From NCBI RefSeq assembly GCF_044547355.1, contig NZ_JBIUAG010000007.1, positions 333,119-397,118 on the forward strand: a DNA stretch of 64,000 nucleotides. Direction: 5' to 3'. This document shows, piece by piece, positions 1-7,940 of this stretch (positions are counted from its first letter, which is position 1; each line of letters opens with the position of its first letter). Source of the DNA: Kutzneria sp044547355. Its GTDB lineage: Bacteria > Actinomycetota > Actinomycetes > Mycobacteriales > Pseudonocardiaceae. A program made the position numbers and the translations under genes. The notes beneath the pieces are model-generated. The model was given only the letters and a program-made list of their open reading frames with translations. It was not told the origin of the DNA and ran no database searches.

Positions 1-292
1 CCAGGTAGTCGACGTTGATCTCCACGCCCAGGCCGACCGGGCCGTCCGGGTTGAGCCGCAGCGCCTGCCCTGGCCGGCCGACGCTGTTGCCGGCCGGGCC
101 GGCCTCGACGATCAGCCCGTGCCGGGCCAGCTCGTCGACCAGGCTGGACACGGTCGCCTTGGTCAGCCCGGTGGCGGCCGCCACCTCGGCCCGGGACACG
201 CCCTCGCCGTCGGCCACGCAGCGCAGCACCACGCCCAGGTTGTGGTCGCGCATCCCCTGTTGGCGGACTGGGACACCGGCCGTTTCGCTCAC
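1..292 (-). CDS. ROK-family transcriptional regulator, N-terminal part (cut by window edge)
   Basis: Reading leftward from a GTG at 292, about 97 residues are visible before the window ends. They form a MarR-like winged helix: a short leader, RDHNLGVVLRC, the helix-turn-helix segment around VSRAEVAAATGLTKATVSSLVDEL, then the wing and VGRPGQALRLNPDGPVGLGVEI. That last segment is the usual entry into the ROK sugar-kinase-like domain. ROK repressors of this build (NagC/XylR type) normally sense sugars. The kinase-like domain is outside the window, so ligand and target are unknown. It is divergent from the methyltransferase gene at 426. Confidence 0.8.
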   Translation of the reverse strand, partial: MSETAGVPVRQQGMRDHNLGVVLRCVADGEGVSRAEVAAATGLTKATVSSLVDELARHGLIVEAGPAGNSVGRPGQALRLNPDGPVGLGVEINVDYL

Positions 293-425
293 CTGGCGGA
301 GTCTACGGAGTCACGCGGGTGGTCGAAGGGCGCTGGCCCGATCGCGCCGATCCGGCCGGCCACCCGTAACTGATCGGCCGCCGCGACGATGGGTCCCGTA
401 TGACGCGATGGACGAGGAGCCTGTC

Positions 426-1082
426 ATGACCGTGGCCCGGCGGATCCAGCAGCGGCTGACCAATCCGAACAATCCCCGGTCGCTGTCCGCGCGAGCCCGG
501 GCCAAGCGCTGGGACGAGCTGATGCGGCGCTTCCCGTCGCTGGCCGAGATGCGGGTGCTCGATCTGGGCGGCCTGCCCGACTTCTGGCGCAAGTCGGCGG
601 TGCGGCCCGCCCATGTCACCACCGTGAACCTGGTCCCGGCCGACGCCGACGAGCCGTGGGTGAACCACATCGTCGGCGACGCCTGCGCGCCTGAGGGCCT
701 GGACGGCGAGAAGTTCGACCTGGTGGTGTCCAACAGCCTGCTGGAGCACGTCGGCGGCTACGCCCGGCGGCGGCAGCTGGCCGAGGTGATCCACGGCTTC
801 GCCGACGGGCACTGGGTGCAGACCCCGTACCGGTACTTCCCGATCGAGCCGCACTGGGCCTTCCCGGGCCTGCAGTTCCTGCCGGTGTCGGCGCGGGCCG
901 CGGCGATCCGGGTGTGGCCGCTGGGGCACGCCAAGGCCGAGGGCTGGGCCGCCTCCGCCGACGCCGTCCTGGCCACCGAGCTGTTGTCCCTGACCGAGAT
1001 GCGCCTGCTCTTCCCCGATTCGGACATCTGGCACGAGCGCGCCGCCGGCCTCACCAAGTCCCTAGTCGCCATCCACCCCTGA
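426..1082 (+). CDS. SAM-dependent methyltransferase (class I, small)
   Basis: A 218-residue protein. The ATG at 426 is chosen because GAGGAG lies about 6 bases upstream; the open frame further upstream reads through the divergent ROK gene and is not credible. Class I features are VLDLGG (motif I), the acidic end of strand 2 near VNLVPAD, GDAC before motif II, and FDLVVSNSLLEHVG (motif IV/post-II). The substrate cannot be read from sequence. The helical N-terminus (ARRIQQRLTNPNNP) resembles methyltransferases of sugar or cell-surface clusters, but no such cluster is visible here. It converges on the regulator ending at 1172. Confidence 0.8.
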   Translation: MTVARRIQQRLTNPNNPRSLSARARAKRWDELMRRFPSLAEMRVLDLGGLPDFWRKSAVRPAHVTTVNLVPADADEPWVNHIVGDACAPEGLDGEKFDLVVSNSLLEHVGGYARRRQLAEVIHGFADGHWVQTPYRYFPIEPHWAFPGLQFLPVSARAAAIRVWPLGHAKAEGWAASADAVLATELLSLTEMRLLFPDSDIWHERAAGLTKSLVAIHP

Positions 1083-1083
1083 A

Positions 1084-1168
1084 ACCCCCGCAGTCCCGCC
1101 CACAGTCACACCGAACTGCCGAATCCGTTTCACACATTCGCTGTGACGCTGAGCGGGACAGTGGGGGT
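1084..1168. terminator. Imperfect inverted repeat between convergent genes
   Basis: ACCCCCGCAGTCCCGC at 1084-1099 can pair with GCGGGACAGTGGGGGT at 1153-1168, with 14 of 16 positions complementary. The two arms are separated by 53 bases and sit exactly between two convergent stop codons. It may act as a shared transcription end, but the long loop and lack of a T-run make this tentative. Confidence 0.3.
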
Positions 1169-1171
1169 CGG

Positions 1172-2146
1172 TCAGATCCAGTTGTTGCGTTTGGCGTGCA
1201 GGGCCAGCTGGAAGCGGTTGGCGGCGCCGGTGCGGGACATCAGGCTTTCCAGGTGCCGGAACAGGGTTCGCCGGCTGATGCCCAGGGTCCGGGCCACCTG
1301 CTCGTCGCCGAGGCCGGCGGCGAGCAGGCCCAGCAGCCGACGTTCGCTCGGCTGGAGGAACGGGCCGCCGGCCGACTCGCCCAGGGCCAGCGGCAGCGCG
1401 GCCCGCCAGCACATCTCGAACAGCCCGATCAGCGCGGACAGCAGGCTGGACGGGCGGATCAGCAGCGCCGAGCCGCCCACGTTGTCGGCCTCGGCCGCCG
1501 ACAGCGACACCACCGCGCAGTCCGTGTCGAATATCAACAGTTTCACCGGCACGTCGGGCAGGGTGCGGGCCTCCTCGCCGGCCTTCACCGCGGGAACCAC
1601 GTTGTCCGCCAAGTACTCCGAGCGTTCCAGCGCCGTCTTGGCGTATACCGCGCGATAGCGCACGCCGGCGGCCAGATTGTCCAATTCGGTCGGATTGCCG
1701 TCCGGCCCGGCGTAGTACGGCGGCGAGTCAAGGCCGCGCACCTCGGCCCGCGCCGACTGCTCCAGCTGCCGGATCCGGTCCTGCACGGCGGCCTCGTCGA
1801 TGATCTCCAGCAGGCTATCCACGCCGACCGAGACCCGTTGGCGCAGCAGGCGAAAGGTGTCCGCGGCGGCCACCCGCGCCGCCGCCAGCTCGACCTCCCG
1901 GCGCCGGGCCAGCAGGTCCAGCGCCGGGCCGGGCGGCATGGCCACCAGCTCGGCCCCGGACCGCCCGGCCAGCCCCACCTGGAGCAGTTCCTCGACACTG
2001 CAACGAATCTGCTCCGGTCGATGGCCGGCCGCATCGGCCAGTTGGTCCAGTGTGGACGTTCCCAGCGCGACGAGCGCGAGATAGGCCCGGGCGGCCTGTT
2101 CGCCGAGTCCGAGGGTGACCAGATGACCGGTGTCCGCCGAAACCAT
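1172..2146 (-). CDS. TrmB-like/LuxR-type transcriptional regulator
   Basis: A 324-residue protein. Residues about 8-70 look like a TrmB-type winged helix (LGLGEQAARAYLALVALGTSTLDQLA). Residues about 75-110 are a helical linker. The C-terminal 60 residues are a GerE/LuxR helix-turn-helix (LQPSERRLLGLLAAGLGDEQVARTLGISRR). Streptomycete-type regulators with this layout are common and often control secreted enzymes or secondary metabolism. The ATG at 2146 has GGAGAG just upstream. It is divergent from the secreted S53 peptidase and is a natural candidate for its regulator. The sensed signal is unknown. Confidence 0.75.
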   Translation of the reverse strand: MVSADTGHLVTLGLGEQAARAYLALVALGTSTLDQLADAAGHRPEQIRCSVEELLQVGLAGRSGAELVAMPPGPALDLLARRREVELAAARVAAADTFRLLRQRVSVGVDSLLEIIDEAAVQDRIRQLEQSARAEVRGLDSPPYYAGPDGNPTELDNLAAGVRYRAVYAKTALERSEYLADNVVPAVKAGEEARTLPDVPVKLLIFDTDCAVVSLSAAEADNVGGSALLIRPSSLLSALIGLFEMCWRAALPLALGESAGGPFLQPSERRLLGLLAAGLGDEQVARTLGISRRTLFRHLESLMSRTGAANRFQLALHAKRNNWI

Positions 2147-2160
2147 GGTCTCTCCCTGGG

Positions 2161-2219
2161 CTGGCGTCGTTTCGGCACATTAGTGCCACTGACACCGGTG
2201 CGCCACCGGTTGACGCCAG
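2161..2219. promoter_or_regulatory. Nested inverted repeats in divergent promoter region
   Basis: CTGGCGTC (2161-2168) is complementary to GACGCCAG (2212-2219). Inside this pair lies GGCAC-ATTA-GTGCC (2174-2187) and a doubled CACCGGT element (2193-2210). They occupy the space between the regulator at 2146 and the S53 peptidase at 2274, so operator function for the divergent regulator is plausible but unproven. Confidence 0.45.
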
Positions 2220-2273
2220 GGCACGGTACACATCCAGACACGGCTTTCCCTCTACCCTGCCAGGGAGGAAACT

Positions 2274-4232
2274 GTGCGCAGTACCAGCAGATGGCTGGCC
2301 GCCCTCGCCGCGACGGCGGCGCTCGCGCTGACCGCCGGCTCGGCGACGGCCGCCGCGGCGCCATTGGACACCTCGGGCCCGGTCGTCACGCCCGCCGCCC
2401 ACCCCGCAGCCCACGTCTGCGACCAGAACCCGAAGCCCGGCTTCGTGTCCTGTTTCGCCTTGCGCAGAACCGATGTCGCCGCCACGCCGAACACGCCGGC
2501 CCTACCCAGCGGCTACGGCCCCAGCGACCTGCGCAGCGCCTACAACCTCACCGCCACCGGCAGCGCCTCGGCCACCGTGGCCATCATCGACTCCAACGAC
2601 GACCCCAACGCCGAGTCCGACCTGGCCACCTACCGGTCCACCTACGGGCTGCCGGCGTGCACCACCGCCAACGGATGTTTCAAGAAGGTCAACGAAAACG
2701 GGCAAACCAGCCCATTGCCGTCAGGCGACACCGGCTGGGCCGGCGAGATCTCGCTGGACGTGGACATGGTGTCGGCGATCTGCCCCGGCTGCCACATCCT
2801 GTTGGTGGAGGCCAACCAGCCGTCCATGGACGACCTCGGCACGGCCGTGAACACCGCGGTCAGCATGGGCGCGAAGTACGTGTCCAACAGCTACGGCGGA
2901 TCCGAGGACGGCACCGAGAACTCCTCCGACTCCAGCTACTTCAACCACCCGGGCGTGGCGATCACCGCGAGCACCGGTGACAGCGGCTACGGCATCAGCT
3001 ACCCGTCCTCGTCGGCATACGTGACGGCGGTCGGCGGCACCTCGCTGAGCAAGGCCAGCAACTCCCGCGGCTGGAGCGAGACCGCCTGGAGCGGCGCCGG
3101 ATCCGGCTGCTCCAGCGACGTGGCCAAGCCGTCGTTCCAGAGCGGCGTCACCACCGGCTGCGCCAACCGCGCCGACGCCGACGTGTCCGCGGTCGCCGAC
3201 CCCAACACCGGCCTCGCGGTGTACCAGACCTACGGCGGCAGCGGCTGGGCCGTCTACGGCGGCACCAGCGCCTCCTCGCCGATCATCGCCTCCGTCTACG
3301 CGCTGGCCGGCGTCCCCGGCTCCGGCGACCGCCCGGCCGCCTACCCGTACGCCAACCCAAGCGCCCTCTACGACGTGACCTCGGGCAGCAACGGCAGCTG
3401 CTCCACCGCGGTGCAGTGCAAGGCCGGCGCCGGCTGGGACGGGCCGACCGGCCTCGGCACCCCCAACGGCACCGCCGCCTTCACCGCCGGCGGCACCCCG
3501 CCGCCGCCCGGCTCGCCGAGCGTCACCAACCCGGGCAGCCAGTCCGGGGTCGTCGGCGCCGCGGCCAGCCTCCAGCTCTCGGCCACCGGCGGCACCACCC
3601 CGTACAGCTGGAGCGCCACCGGCCTGCCGCCCGGCCTGTCGATCTCCACGTCCGGCCTGATCTCCGGCACGCCGACCACCGCCGGCTCGTACACCGTGAA
3701 CGCCACCGTCACCGACGCCGCCGGCAAGACCGGCAGCGCCTCGTTCTCGTGGACGATCACCACCGGCGGGGGCGGCGGCTGCTCCGGCCAGCAGCTGGGC
3801 AACGCCGGGTTCGAGTCCGGGACCGCGCCGTGGACCACCACCTCGGGCGTGGTCAGCGCCAACGGCTCCGGCGAGACCGCGCACGGCGGCACCCACTTCG
3901 CCTGGCTGGACGGCTACGGCAGCACGCACACCGACTCGGCCACCCAGTCCGTCGCCATCCCGGCCGGCTGCCACGCGTCGCTGTCGTTCTACCTGCACGT
4001 CGACACCGCCGAGACCACGAAGACCACGCAGTACGACAAGCTGACCGTGAAGGTCGGCTCGACCACCGTGGCCACGTTCTCCAACCTCAACGCGGCCACC
4101 GGTTACGTTCAGCATTCGTACGACGTCTCGAGTCTGGCCGGCCAGACCGTCACCGTCTCATTCTCCGGGAGCGAGGACTCCTCACTCCAGACGTCTTTTG
4201 TCGTGGACGACACGGCGCTCACCTTGAGCTGA
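2274..4232 (+). CDS. Secreted S53 (sedolisin-type) peptidase with Ig-like and C-terminal beta-sandwich domains
   Basis: A 652-residue exoprotein beginning at GTG 2274, with GGGAGGA 6 bases upstream. Residues 1-29 are a Sec signal peptide with a basic start, an Ala/Leu core and an AxA-type cleavage region. The sedolisin core spans about 80-405: Glu158 and Asp162 in GEISLD, the oxyanion Asp236 in STGDSG, and Ser332 in GGTSASSP. YDVTSGSNG near 365 resembles the calcium-binding segment. Unlike classical sedolisins there is no long pro-domain; only about 50 residues separate signal and core. A Pro-rich linker leads to a putative Ig (He_PIG) domain at about 413-500, then a Gly linker and a carbohydrate-binding-like beta-sandwich at 505-652. 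It is likely an extracellular protein-degrading enzyme that attaches to surfaces or polymers. Confidence 0.9.
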   Translation: MRSTSRWLAALAATAALALTAGSATAAAAPLDTSGPVVTPAAHPAAHVCDQNPKPGFVSCFALRRTDVAATPNTPALPSGYGPSDLRSAYNLTATGSASATVAIIDSNDDPNAESDLATYRSTYGLPACTTANGCFKKVNENGQTSPLPSGDTGWAGEISLDVDMVSAICPGCHILLVEANQPSMDDLGTAVNTAVSMGAKYVSNSYGGSEDGTENSSDSSYFNHPGVAITASTGDSGYGISYPSSSAYVTAVGGTSLSKASNSRGWSETAWSGAGSGCSSDVAKPSFQSGVTTGCANRADADVSAVADPNTGLAVYQTYGGSGWAVYGGTSASSPIIASVYALAGVPGSGDRPAAYPYANPSALYDVTSGSNGSCSTAVQCKAGAGWDGPTGLGTPNGTAAFTAGGTPPPPGSPSVTNPGSQSGVVGAAASLQLSATGGTTPYSWSATGLPPGLSISTSGLISGTPTTAGSYTVNATVTDAAGKTGSASFSWTITTGGGGGCSGQQLGNAGFESGTAPWTTTSGVVSANGSGETAHGGTHFAWLDGYGSTHTDSATQSVAIPAGCHASLSFYLHVDTAETTKTTQYDKLTVKVGSTTVATFSNLNAATGYVQHSYDVSSLAGQTVTVSFSGSEDSSLQTSFVVDDTALTLS

Positions 4233-4243
4233 AAGGCCTTTCT

Positions 4244-4286
4244 ACACCGGGGTGGGGCGCGTGGAAGCGCTCCACCCCGGTGTTTT
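4244..4286 (+). terminator. Rho-independent terminator after S53 peptidase
   Basis: ACACCGGGGTGG (4244-4255) pairs perfectly with CCACCCCGGTGT (4272-4283), followed by TTT. The 12-bp GC-rich stem begins 12 bases after the stop codon. Confidence 0.85.
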
Positions 4287-4397
4287 GTCATGCGCGTGAG
4301 CATTCACTGTCACGATTCTGACGATTACCGACCGGAGTCAAAACCGGGTCCGATGTGGCAGAATCGCCGGACACCCGACAGTTCTGGGGATGAAGCC

Positions 4398-5603
4398 ATG
4401 AGAACGACCGCCGAACGGCTGCCCAGGGAATTGGCGACACTGATCCGGCCTCAGCTGGCCCCGCTGGCCGAGGAGATCGTCCACGCCATCCGGGCGACCA
4501 TCCCGGAGTACGCGAAACCGCTGGACGGCTGCTACGGGCAGGCCATCCGGCTGGGCGTGAACCAGGCCCTGACGCAGTTCGTGGACCGCATCGCCGATCC
4601 CGACCGGGCCCGCCCGGACTTCGCCGAGGTGTACCGCCAGCTCGGCCGGCTGGAGGCCAGCGAGGGCCGCAGCCTGGACTCGCTGCAGAAGGCCTACCGC
4701 CTGGGCACCCGGGTGGCGTGGCGGCACCTGATCCGGTTCCGCCAGCGCAGCGGCCTGCCCACGGCCATGATGTGGACGCTCGGCGAGGCCACCCTGGCCT
4801 ACGCCGACGAGCTCATCGCGCTGTCCGTGGAGGGCTACGCCGACATGCAGGCCCGCAGCGAGCAAGGTCGGCAGCGGCGGCGCAAGCGCCTGCTGCGGCT
4901 GCTGATCAGCGAGGAGGACACGGCCAGGGCCGAGGCCGCCGAGCTGGCCACCGCCGCCCGCTGGCCGCTGCCCGAGCGGCTGTGCGTGGTGCTGGTCGAC
5001 CGGGTCGGCCCGGTCGAGGCCGAGCCCGAGCTGCCGGCCGAGGTCCTCGCCGACTTCCAGGGCGCGGCCGGCTGCCTGCTCGTGCCCGATCCCGACGGCT
5101 CCGACTGGTGGCCGGCGTGCGCCGAGGCGCTCGCCGGCTGGCGGGTGGTGATCGGCCCCACCACCGTGCTGGCCGACGCGGCCAAGTCGCACCGGCACGC
5201 CCAGCTGGCCCGGGACCTGGTGCGCCGCACCACCATCGCCGACACGTTCCCCGTGCGCTGCGCGGATCACTTGTCGACGCTGTGGCTGCTCACCGACGAG
5301 TTCCTGGTCGAGCAGCTCATCCGCACCCGCCTCGCCCCGCTGGCCCCACTCACCGACAAGCAGCACAAACGCCTCGGCGAGACCCTGCTGGCCTGGCTGG
5401 AGACCCGCGGCGGCGCCCCCGAGATCGCCGCCCGCCTGCGCGTGCACCCACAGACCGTCCGCTACCGCATGCGCCAGGTCGAACGCCTCTTCGGCGATCA
5501 GCTCCGCTGCCCCGACGCCCGTTTCGAGCTGGAGGTCGCCCTGCGCGCCGCCTCCCTGACCGAGAGCACCGCCCCGGAACAGGAGGCCCAGCAGGCGGGG
5601 TGA
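4398..5603 (+). CDS. PucR-family helix-turn-helix regulator
   Basis: A 401-residue protein. The ATG at 4398 is preferred over upstream in-frame codons because a GGGGA ribosome site lies just ahead. The N-terminal 170 residues (LATLIRPQLAPLAEEIV through EASEGRSLDSLQKAYRLGTRVAWR) match the RsbR-like helical region of actinobacterial PucR proteins. The middle is a GGDEF-like alpha/beta fold. The C-terminus has the PucR HTH_30 helix (LLAWLETRGGAPEIAARLRVHPQTVRYRMRQVERLFGDQL). Family members activate catabolic genes or respond to nutrients; no target is obvious here. The nearest downstream gene is an alpha/beta hydrolase. Confidence 0.85.
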   Translation: MRTTAERLPRELATLIRPQLAPLAEEIVHAIRATIPEYAKPLDGCYGQAIRLGVNQALTQFVDRIADPDRARPDFAEVYRQLGRLEASEGRSLDSLQKAYRLGTRVAWRHLIRFRQRSGLPTAMMWTLGEATLAYADELIALSVEGYADMQARSEQGRQRRRKRLLRLLISEEDTARAEAAELATAARWPLPERLCVVLVDRVGPVEAEPELPAEVLADFQGAAGCLLVPDPDGSDWWPACAEALAGWRVVIGPTTVLADAAKSHRHAQLARDLVRRTTIADTFPVRCADHLSTLWLLTDEFLVEQLIRTRLAPLAPLTDKQHKRLGETLLAWLETRGGAPEIAARLRVHPQTVRYRMRQVERLFGDQLRCPDARFELEVALRAASLTESTAPEQEAQQAG

Positions 5604-5643
5604 CCGGTGATCAAAACGCCCGTCCTCGCGGCCGGTCGGCGTC

Positions 5644-5649
5644 TAGCCT
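5644..5649 (+). promoter_or_regulatory. -10 element for leaderless hydrolase mRNA
   Basis: TAGCCT ends 6 bases before the ATG at 5656 and no Shine-Dalgarno is present. This spacing would place the transcription start at the start codon itself. No convincing -35 box is visible. Confidence 0.5.
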
Positions 5650-5655
5650 GCGCCC

Positions 5656-6456
5656 ATGACCACGATGACGGTGCCCGGGGCCACGCTGTACTACGAGGTT
5701 CGGGGTCAGGGGCCGACGCTGTTGATCAGCCAGAGCGGCGAGGGCGACGCCAACCGCACCGTCGACCTGGTGAACCATCTGGTCGACGACCACACCGTGA
5801 TCACCTACGACCGCCGTGGCCTGTCCCGCAGCACCCTCACCGGCCCACCCGGCGCCATCGCCGACCATGCCGATGACGTGCACCTCCTGCTGGCCGAGCT
5901 CACCGACGAGCCGGTGGCCATGCTCGGGTGCAGCCTCGGCGCCGTCATCGGCCTGCACCTCGCGGTCAAACACCCCGGGCAGCTGCACACCCTCGTCGCT
6001 CACGAGCCCGTGGCCCCCTGGCTGCTGCCGGACGCCGATGCTGCCCACCACCGCCAGGAACTCCTTGCTCTACAAGAGGTCTACGCCTCCGGTGGCCTCG
6101 CCGCCGCCTTCCCCGAGATCGCCCGCGTCCTCGGCATCGACCCTGCCGCCCAGGACACCGAACCCGATCTCACCCCGCAGCCCCTCACCGACCAGCGCCG
6201 CGCCAACTTCGACCTGTTCATCCGCCACGACTTCACCGCCGTCGTCAAGGACTCCTTGACGCTCGGCGACCTCTCCCCGGCCCTCGTCGTCCCCGCCGCC
6301 GGCCGCACCACGCCCCGAACCGTCTTCGACTACCGCTGCGCCCAGCTCCTCGCCGCACTCGTCGGCCACGACCTCGCCGAGTTCCCCGGCGGCCACAATG
6401 GAAACACCACCCACCCCAAGGCCTACGCGGAGAAGCTGCGGGAAGTGCTGGGGTAA
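5656..6456 (+). CDS. Alpha/beta hydrolase
   Basis: A 266-residue cytoplasmic protein with the alpha/beta hydrolase order: LYYEVRGQGP, YDRRGLSRS before the first helix, the nucleophile elbow GCSLG (Ser within LGCSLGAVIG), and a C-terminal GGHNGNTTHP that supplies the His. This looks like the proline-iminopeptidase/haloperoxidase-like branch used for esters and lactones. The substrate is unknown. It has no ribosome site and appears leaderless (TAGCCT 6 bases before ATG). It follows the PucR gene with 52 bases between, so it is probably a separate transcription unit. Confidence 0.85.
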   Translation: MTTMTVPGATLYYEVRGQGPTLLISQSGEGDANRTVDLVNHLVDDHTVITYDRRGLSRSTLTGPPGAIADHADDVHLLLAELTDEPVAMLGCSLGAVIGLHLAVKHPGQLHTLVAHEPVAPWLLPDADAAHHRQELLALQEVYASGGLAAAFPEIARVLGIDPAAQDTEPDLTPQPLTDQRRANFDLFIRHDFTAVVKDSLTLGDLSPALVVPAAGRTTPRTVFDYRCAQLLAALVGHDLAEFPGGHNGNTTHPKAYAEKLREVLG

Positions 6457-6537
6457 GGGTCCGCCGACTGCCAGATGCGGACCACTCGCACCACAACACC
6501 TGAATTCCGTGGCAACAGGTTCCTGACATCCGCTGCC

Positions 6538-6543
6538 TACCTT
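6538..6543 (+). promoter_or_regulatory. -10-like element for secreted protease gene
   Basis: TACCTT ends 7 bases before ATG 6551, which lacks an obvious ribosome site. This fits the leaderless pattern seen at several genes in the window. Confidence 0.4.
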
Positions 6544-6550
6544 GCGTGGC

Positions 6551-7543
6551 ATGCGAACCGCACTGGGTATCGGAATTCTCTTGGCCGGCACGGTTCTGGC
6601 CGCGCCGGCGGCGGCCGCGGACACCGTGGCGACGCATCCGCAGGCGGTCGACGCCGCGGCGCGGCAGGCGGTGCTGGCCTACTGGACGCCGGAGCGGATC
6701 AAGGCGCTGATCGTGCCGTCCACTGTGGACAATCCGCCCAAGGCCGGCCCGGACGGCGCGCCGTGGACCGGGCCGGCGGCGACCATCGGCCGGCTGTTCT
6801 TCACCGACCACGGCGAGGACGCCAGCTGCACCGCGACCGTGGTCGACAGCGCCAACCGGAGCACGGTCGTCACCGCCGGGCACTGCGTCAACAACACCGA
6901 CCTCATCGGCGACAACGACCAGTGGACCACCAATGTGCTGTTCATTCCCGGCTATCACGACGGACAGGCCCCGTACGGGAAGTTCGTCGGCAAGCTCGGC
7001 GTGGCCGACTCGACGTGGCTGGTGAACGACCAGCAGAACGCCGCGAAGTTCGACGCCTACGACCAGGCCTTCGTGGTGCTCAACCCCAACGCGCAGGGGC
7101 GACGCGTGCAGGACGCCGTCGGCGAGGCCCAGCGCATCGGCTTCGACCGGCCCGGCGCCACCGTCGAATTCCAGTTCGGCTATCCCCGTGCCAGCAGCGA
7201 TCCCGCGCGACAGAACCTGCCGGAGTACACCGGCGAGCGTTTGGCCTACTGCCACGGCGTCGCCAAGGAGTACCCGGGCACGCCCGACTATCCGGACTCC
7301 CCCGGCCAGTGGGGCCCGGCCTGCACCATGGGCGGCGGTTCCAGCGGCGGCCCCCGCATCGCCGATTTCGCCTACGGCATCGGCACTGTCGTCGGCAACA
7401 ACACCCACGCCGGCTTCTTCACCACCGGCGCCGACGACGTCTGCGCCACCCCGGACCACAGCGGCTGCACCCGGCACCTGGTCGGCCCCCAGTTCGACAC
7501 CAAGATCACCAAGCCGCTGTACGAGAAGGCCCAACACTCCTAA
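6551..7543 (+). CDS. Secreted trypsin-like serine protease
   Basis: A 330-residue protein with a Sec signal peptide (residues 1 to about 24, ending AAAAD). ATG 6551 is preferred; an in-frame TTG at 6542 would only lengthen the leader. The chymotrypsin-fold triad is readable: His111 in VTAGHC, Asp171 in FDAYDQAFVVL, and Ser265 in GGGSSGGP, where Ser stands in the place of the usual Asp of GDSGGP. A short pro-region lies between signal and core. Cysteines near the His and Ser loops suggest disulphides. Domain shape resembles V8/glutamyl-endopeptidase-like actinobacterial proteases. The physiological substrate is unknown. Confidence 0.85.
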   Translation: MRTALGIGILLAGTVLAAPAAAADTVATHPQAVDAAARQAVLAYWTPERIKALIVPSTVDNPPKAGPDGAPWTGPAATIGRLFFTDHGEDASCTATVVDSANRSTVVTAGHCVNNTDLIGDNDQWTTNVLFIPGYHDGQAPYGKFVGKLGVADSTWLVNDQQNAAKFDAYDQAFVVLNPNAQGRRVQDAVGEAQRIGFDRPGATVEFQFGYPRASSDPARQNLPEYTGERLAYCHGVAKEYPGTPDYPDSPGQWGPACTMGGGSSGGPRIADFAYGIGTVVGNNTHAGFFTTGADDVCATPDHSGCTRHLVGPQFDTKITKPLYEKAQHS

Positions 7544-7590
7544 CCCACCCCACCCACCCCTCCCGACGCCCTTGCGACGCCCTTGTGACG

Positions 7591-7641
7591 CTCGGAAGGG
7601 GGCTTTCCTCCACTCCGAGTGGAGGAAAGCCCCCTTCCGAG
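7591..7641. repeat. Perfect 51-bp palindrome (hairpin repeat)
   Basis: The segment starting CTCGGAAGGGGGCTTTCC and ending with its reverse complement has 25-base arms around one central base. It lies 48 bases after the protease stop and could terminate transcription, but its extent and the related palindrome at 7682 suggest an interspersed palindromic element. Confidence 0.85.
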
Positions 7642-7681
7642 CACCCCCACCAAGATCAAGGGACCGATCCTCTCGCCCAAC

Positions 7682-7734
7682 GCCAGGAAGGGCCCCTTCA
7701 TGACGTTCGGTGTCATGAAGGGGCCCTTCCTGGC
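7682..7734. repeat. Palindromic repeat with 23-bp perfect arms
   Basis: GCCAGGAAGGGCCCCTTCATG... at 7682-7704 pairs with 7712-7734 across a 7-base loop (GTTCGGT). GGGCCC and TCATGA sub-palindromes are embedded. The element is flanked on both sides by the tetranucleotide-like tag AACGCC/ATCCAACGCC, which also borders the degenerate copies that follow. Confidence 0.85.
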
Positions 7735-7885
7735 ATCCAACGCCCGAAAGAGTCCCTTCGCCCCGCTCCAAACGCCAGGCCCGTTCACTGCACTGGACGC
7801 CAGGAAAGGGCCGTTCACTGCGCCCAGCGCCAGTATCGGGCCGTTCCTGGCGTCGCCTGCCACCGGAACGGCCCATTGCCCCCGC
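7735..7885. repeat. Degenerate copies of the GCCAGGAAGGGCC element
   Basis: At least three decayed half-elements follow the 7682 palindrome. One reads GCCAGGCCCGTTCACTGC, one GCCAGGAAAGGGCCGTTCACTGC, and one GCCAGTATCGGGCCGTTCCTGGC, which still forms an imperfect hairpin. They share the GCCAGG...GGGCC(G/C)TTC core and the ACGCC/AGCGCC border. No coding potential is evident in 7544-7940. Confidence 0.65.
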
Positions 7886-7940
7886 CTTCCCTCGCCCACT
7901 ACCGTCAGTCGCGAATTTTTTTCACGTTATTGGGAGCGTG

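Noticed and set aside
15..425. N-terminal 137-residue extension of the methyltransferase frame
   Set aside because: It runs antisense through the ROK regulator and is low-complexity Arg/Pro-rich; ATG 426 has a good ribosome site.
914..2980. 688-residue plus-strand open frame across the TrmB/LuxR gene
   Set aside because: Arg/Gly/Gln-rich composition typical of GC-rich shadow frames; it overlaps two well-supported genes.
7735..7885. CRISPR-like array
   Set aside because: Units are not equally spaced, are internally palindromic and degenerate, and no cas genes are present; better explained as decayed palindromic elements.
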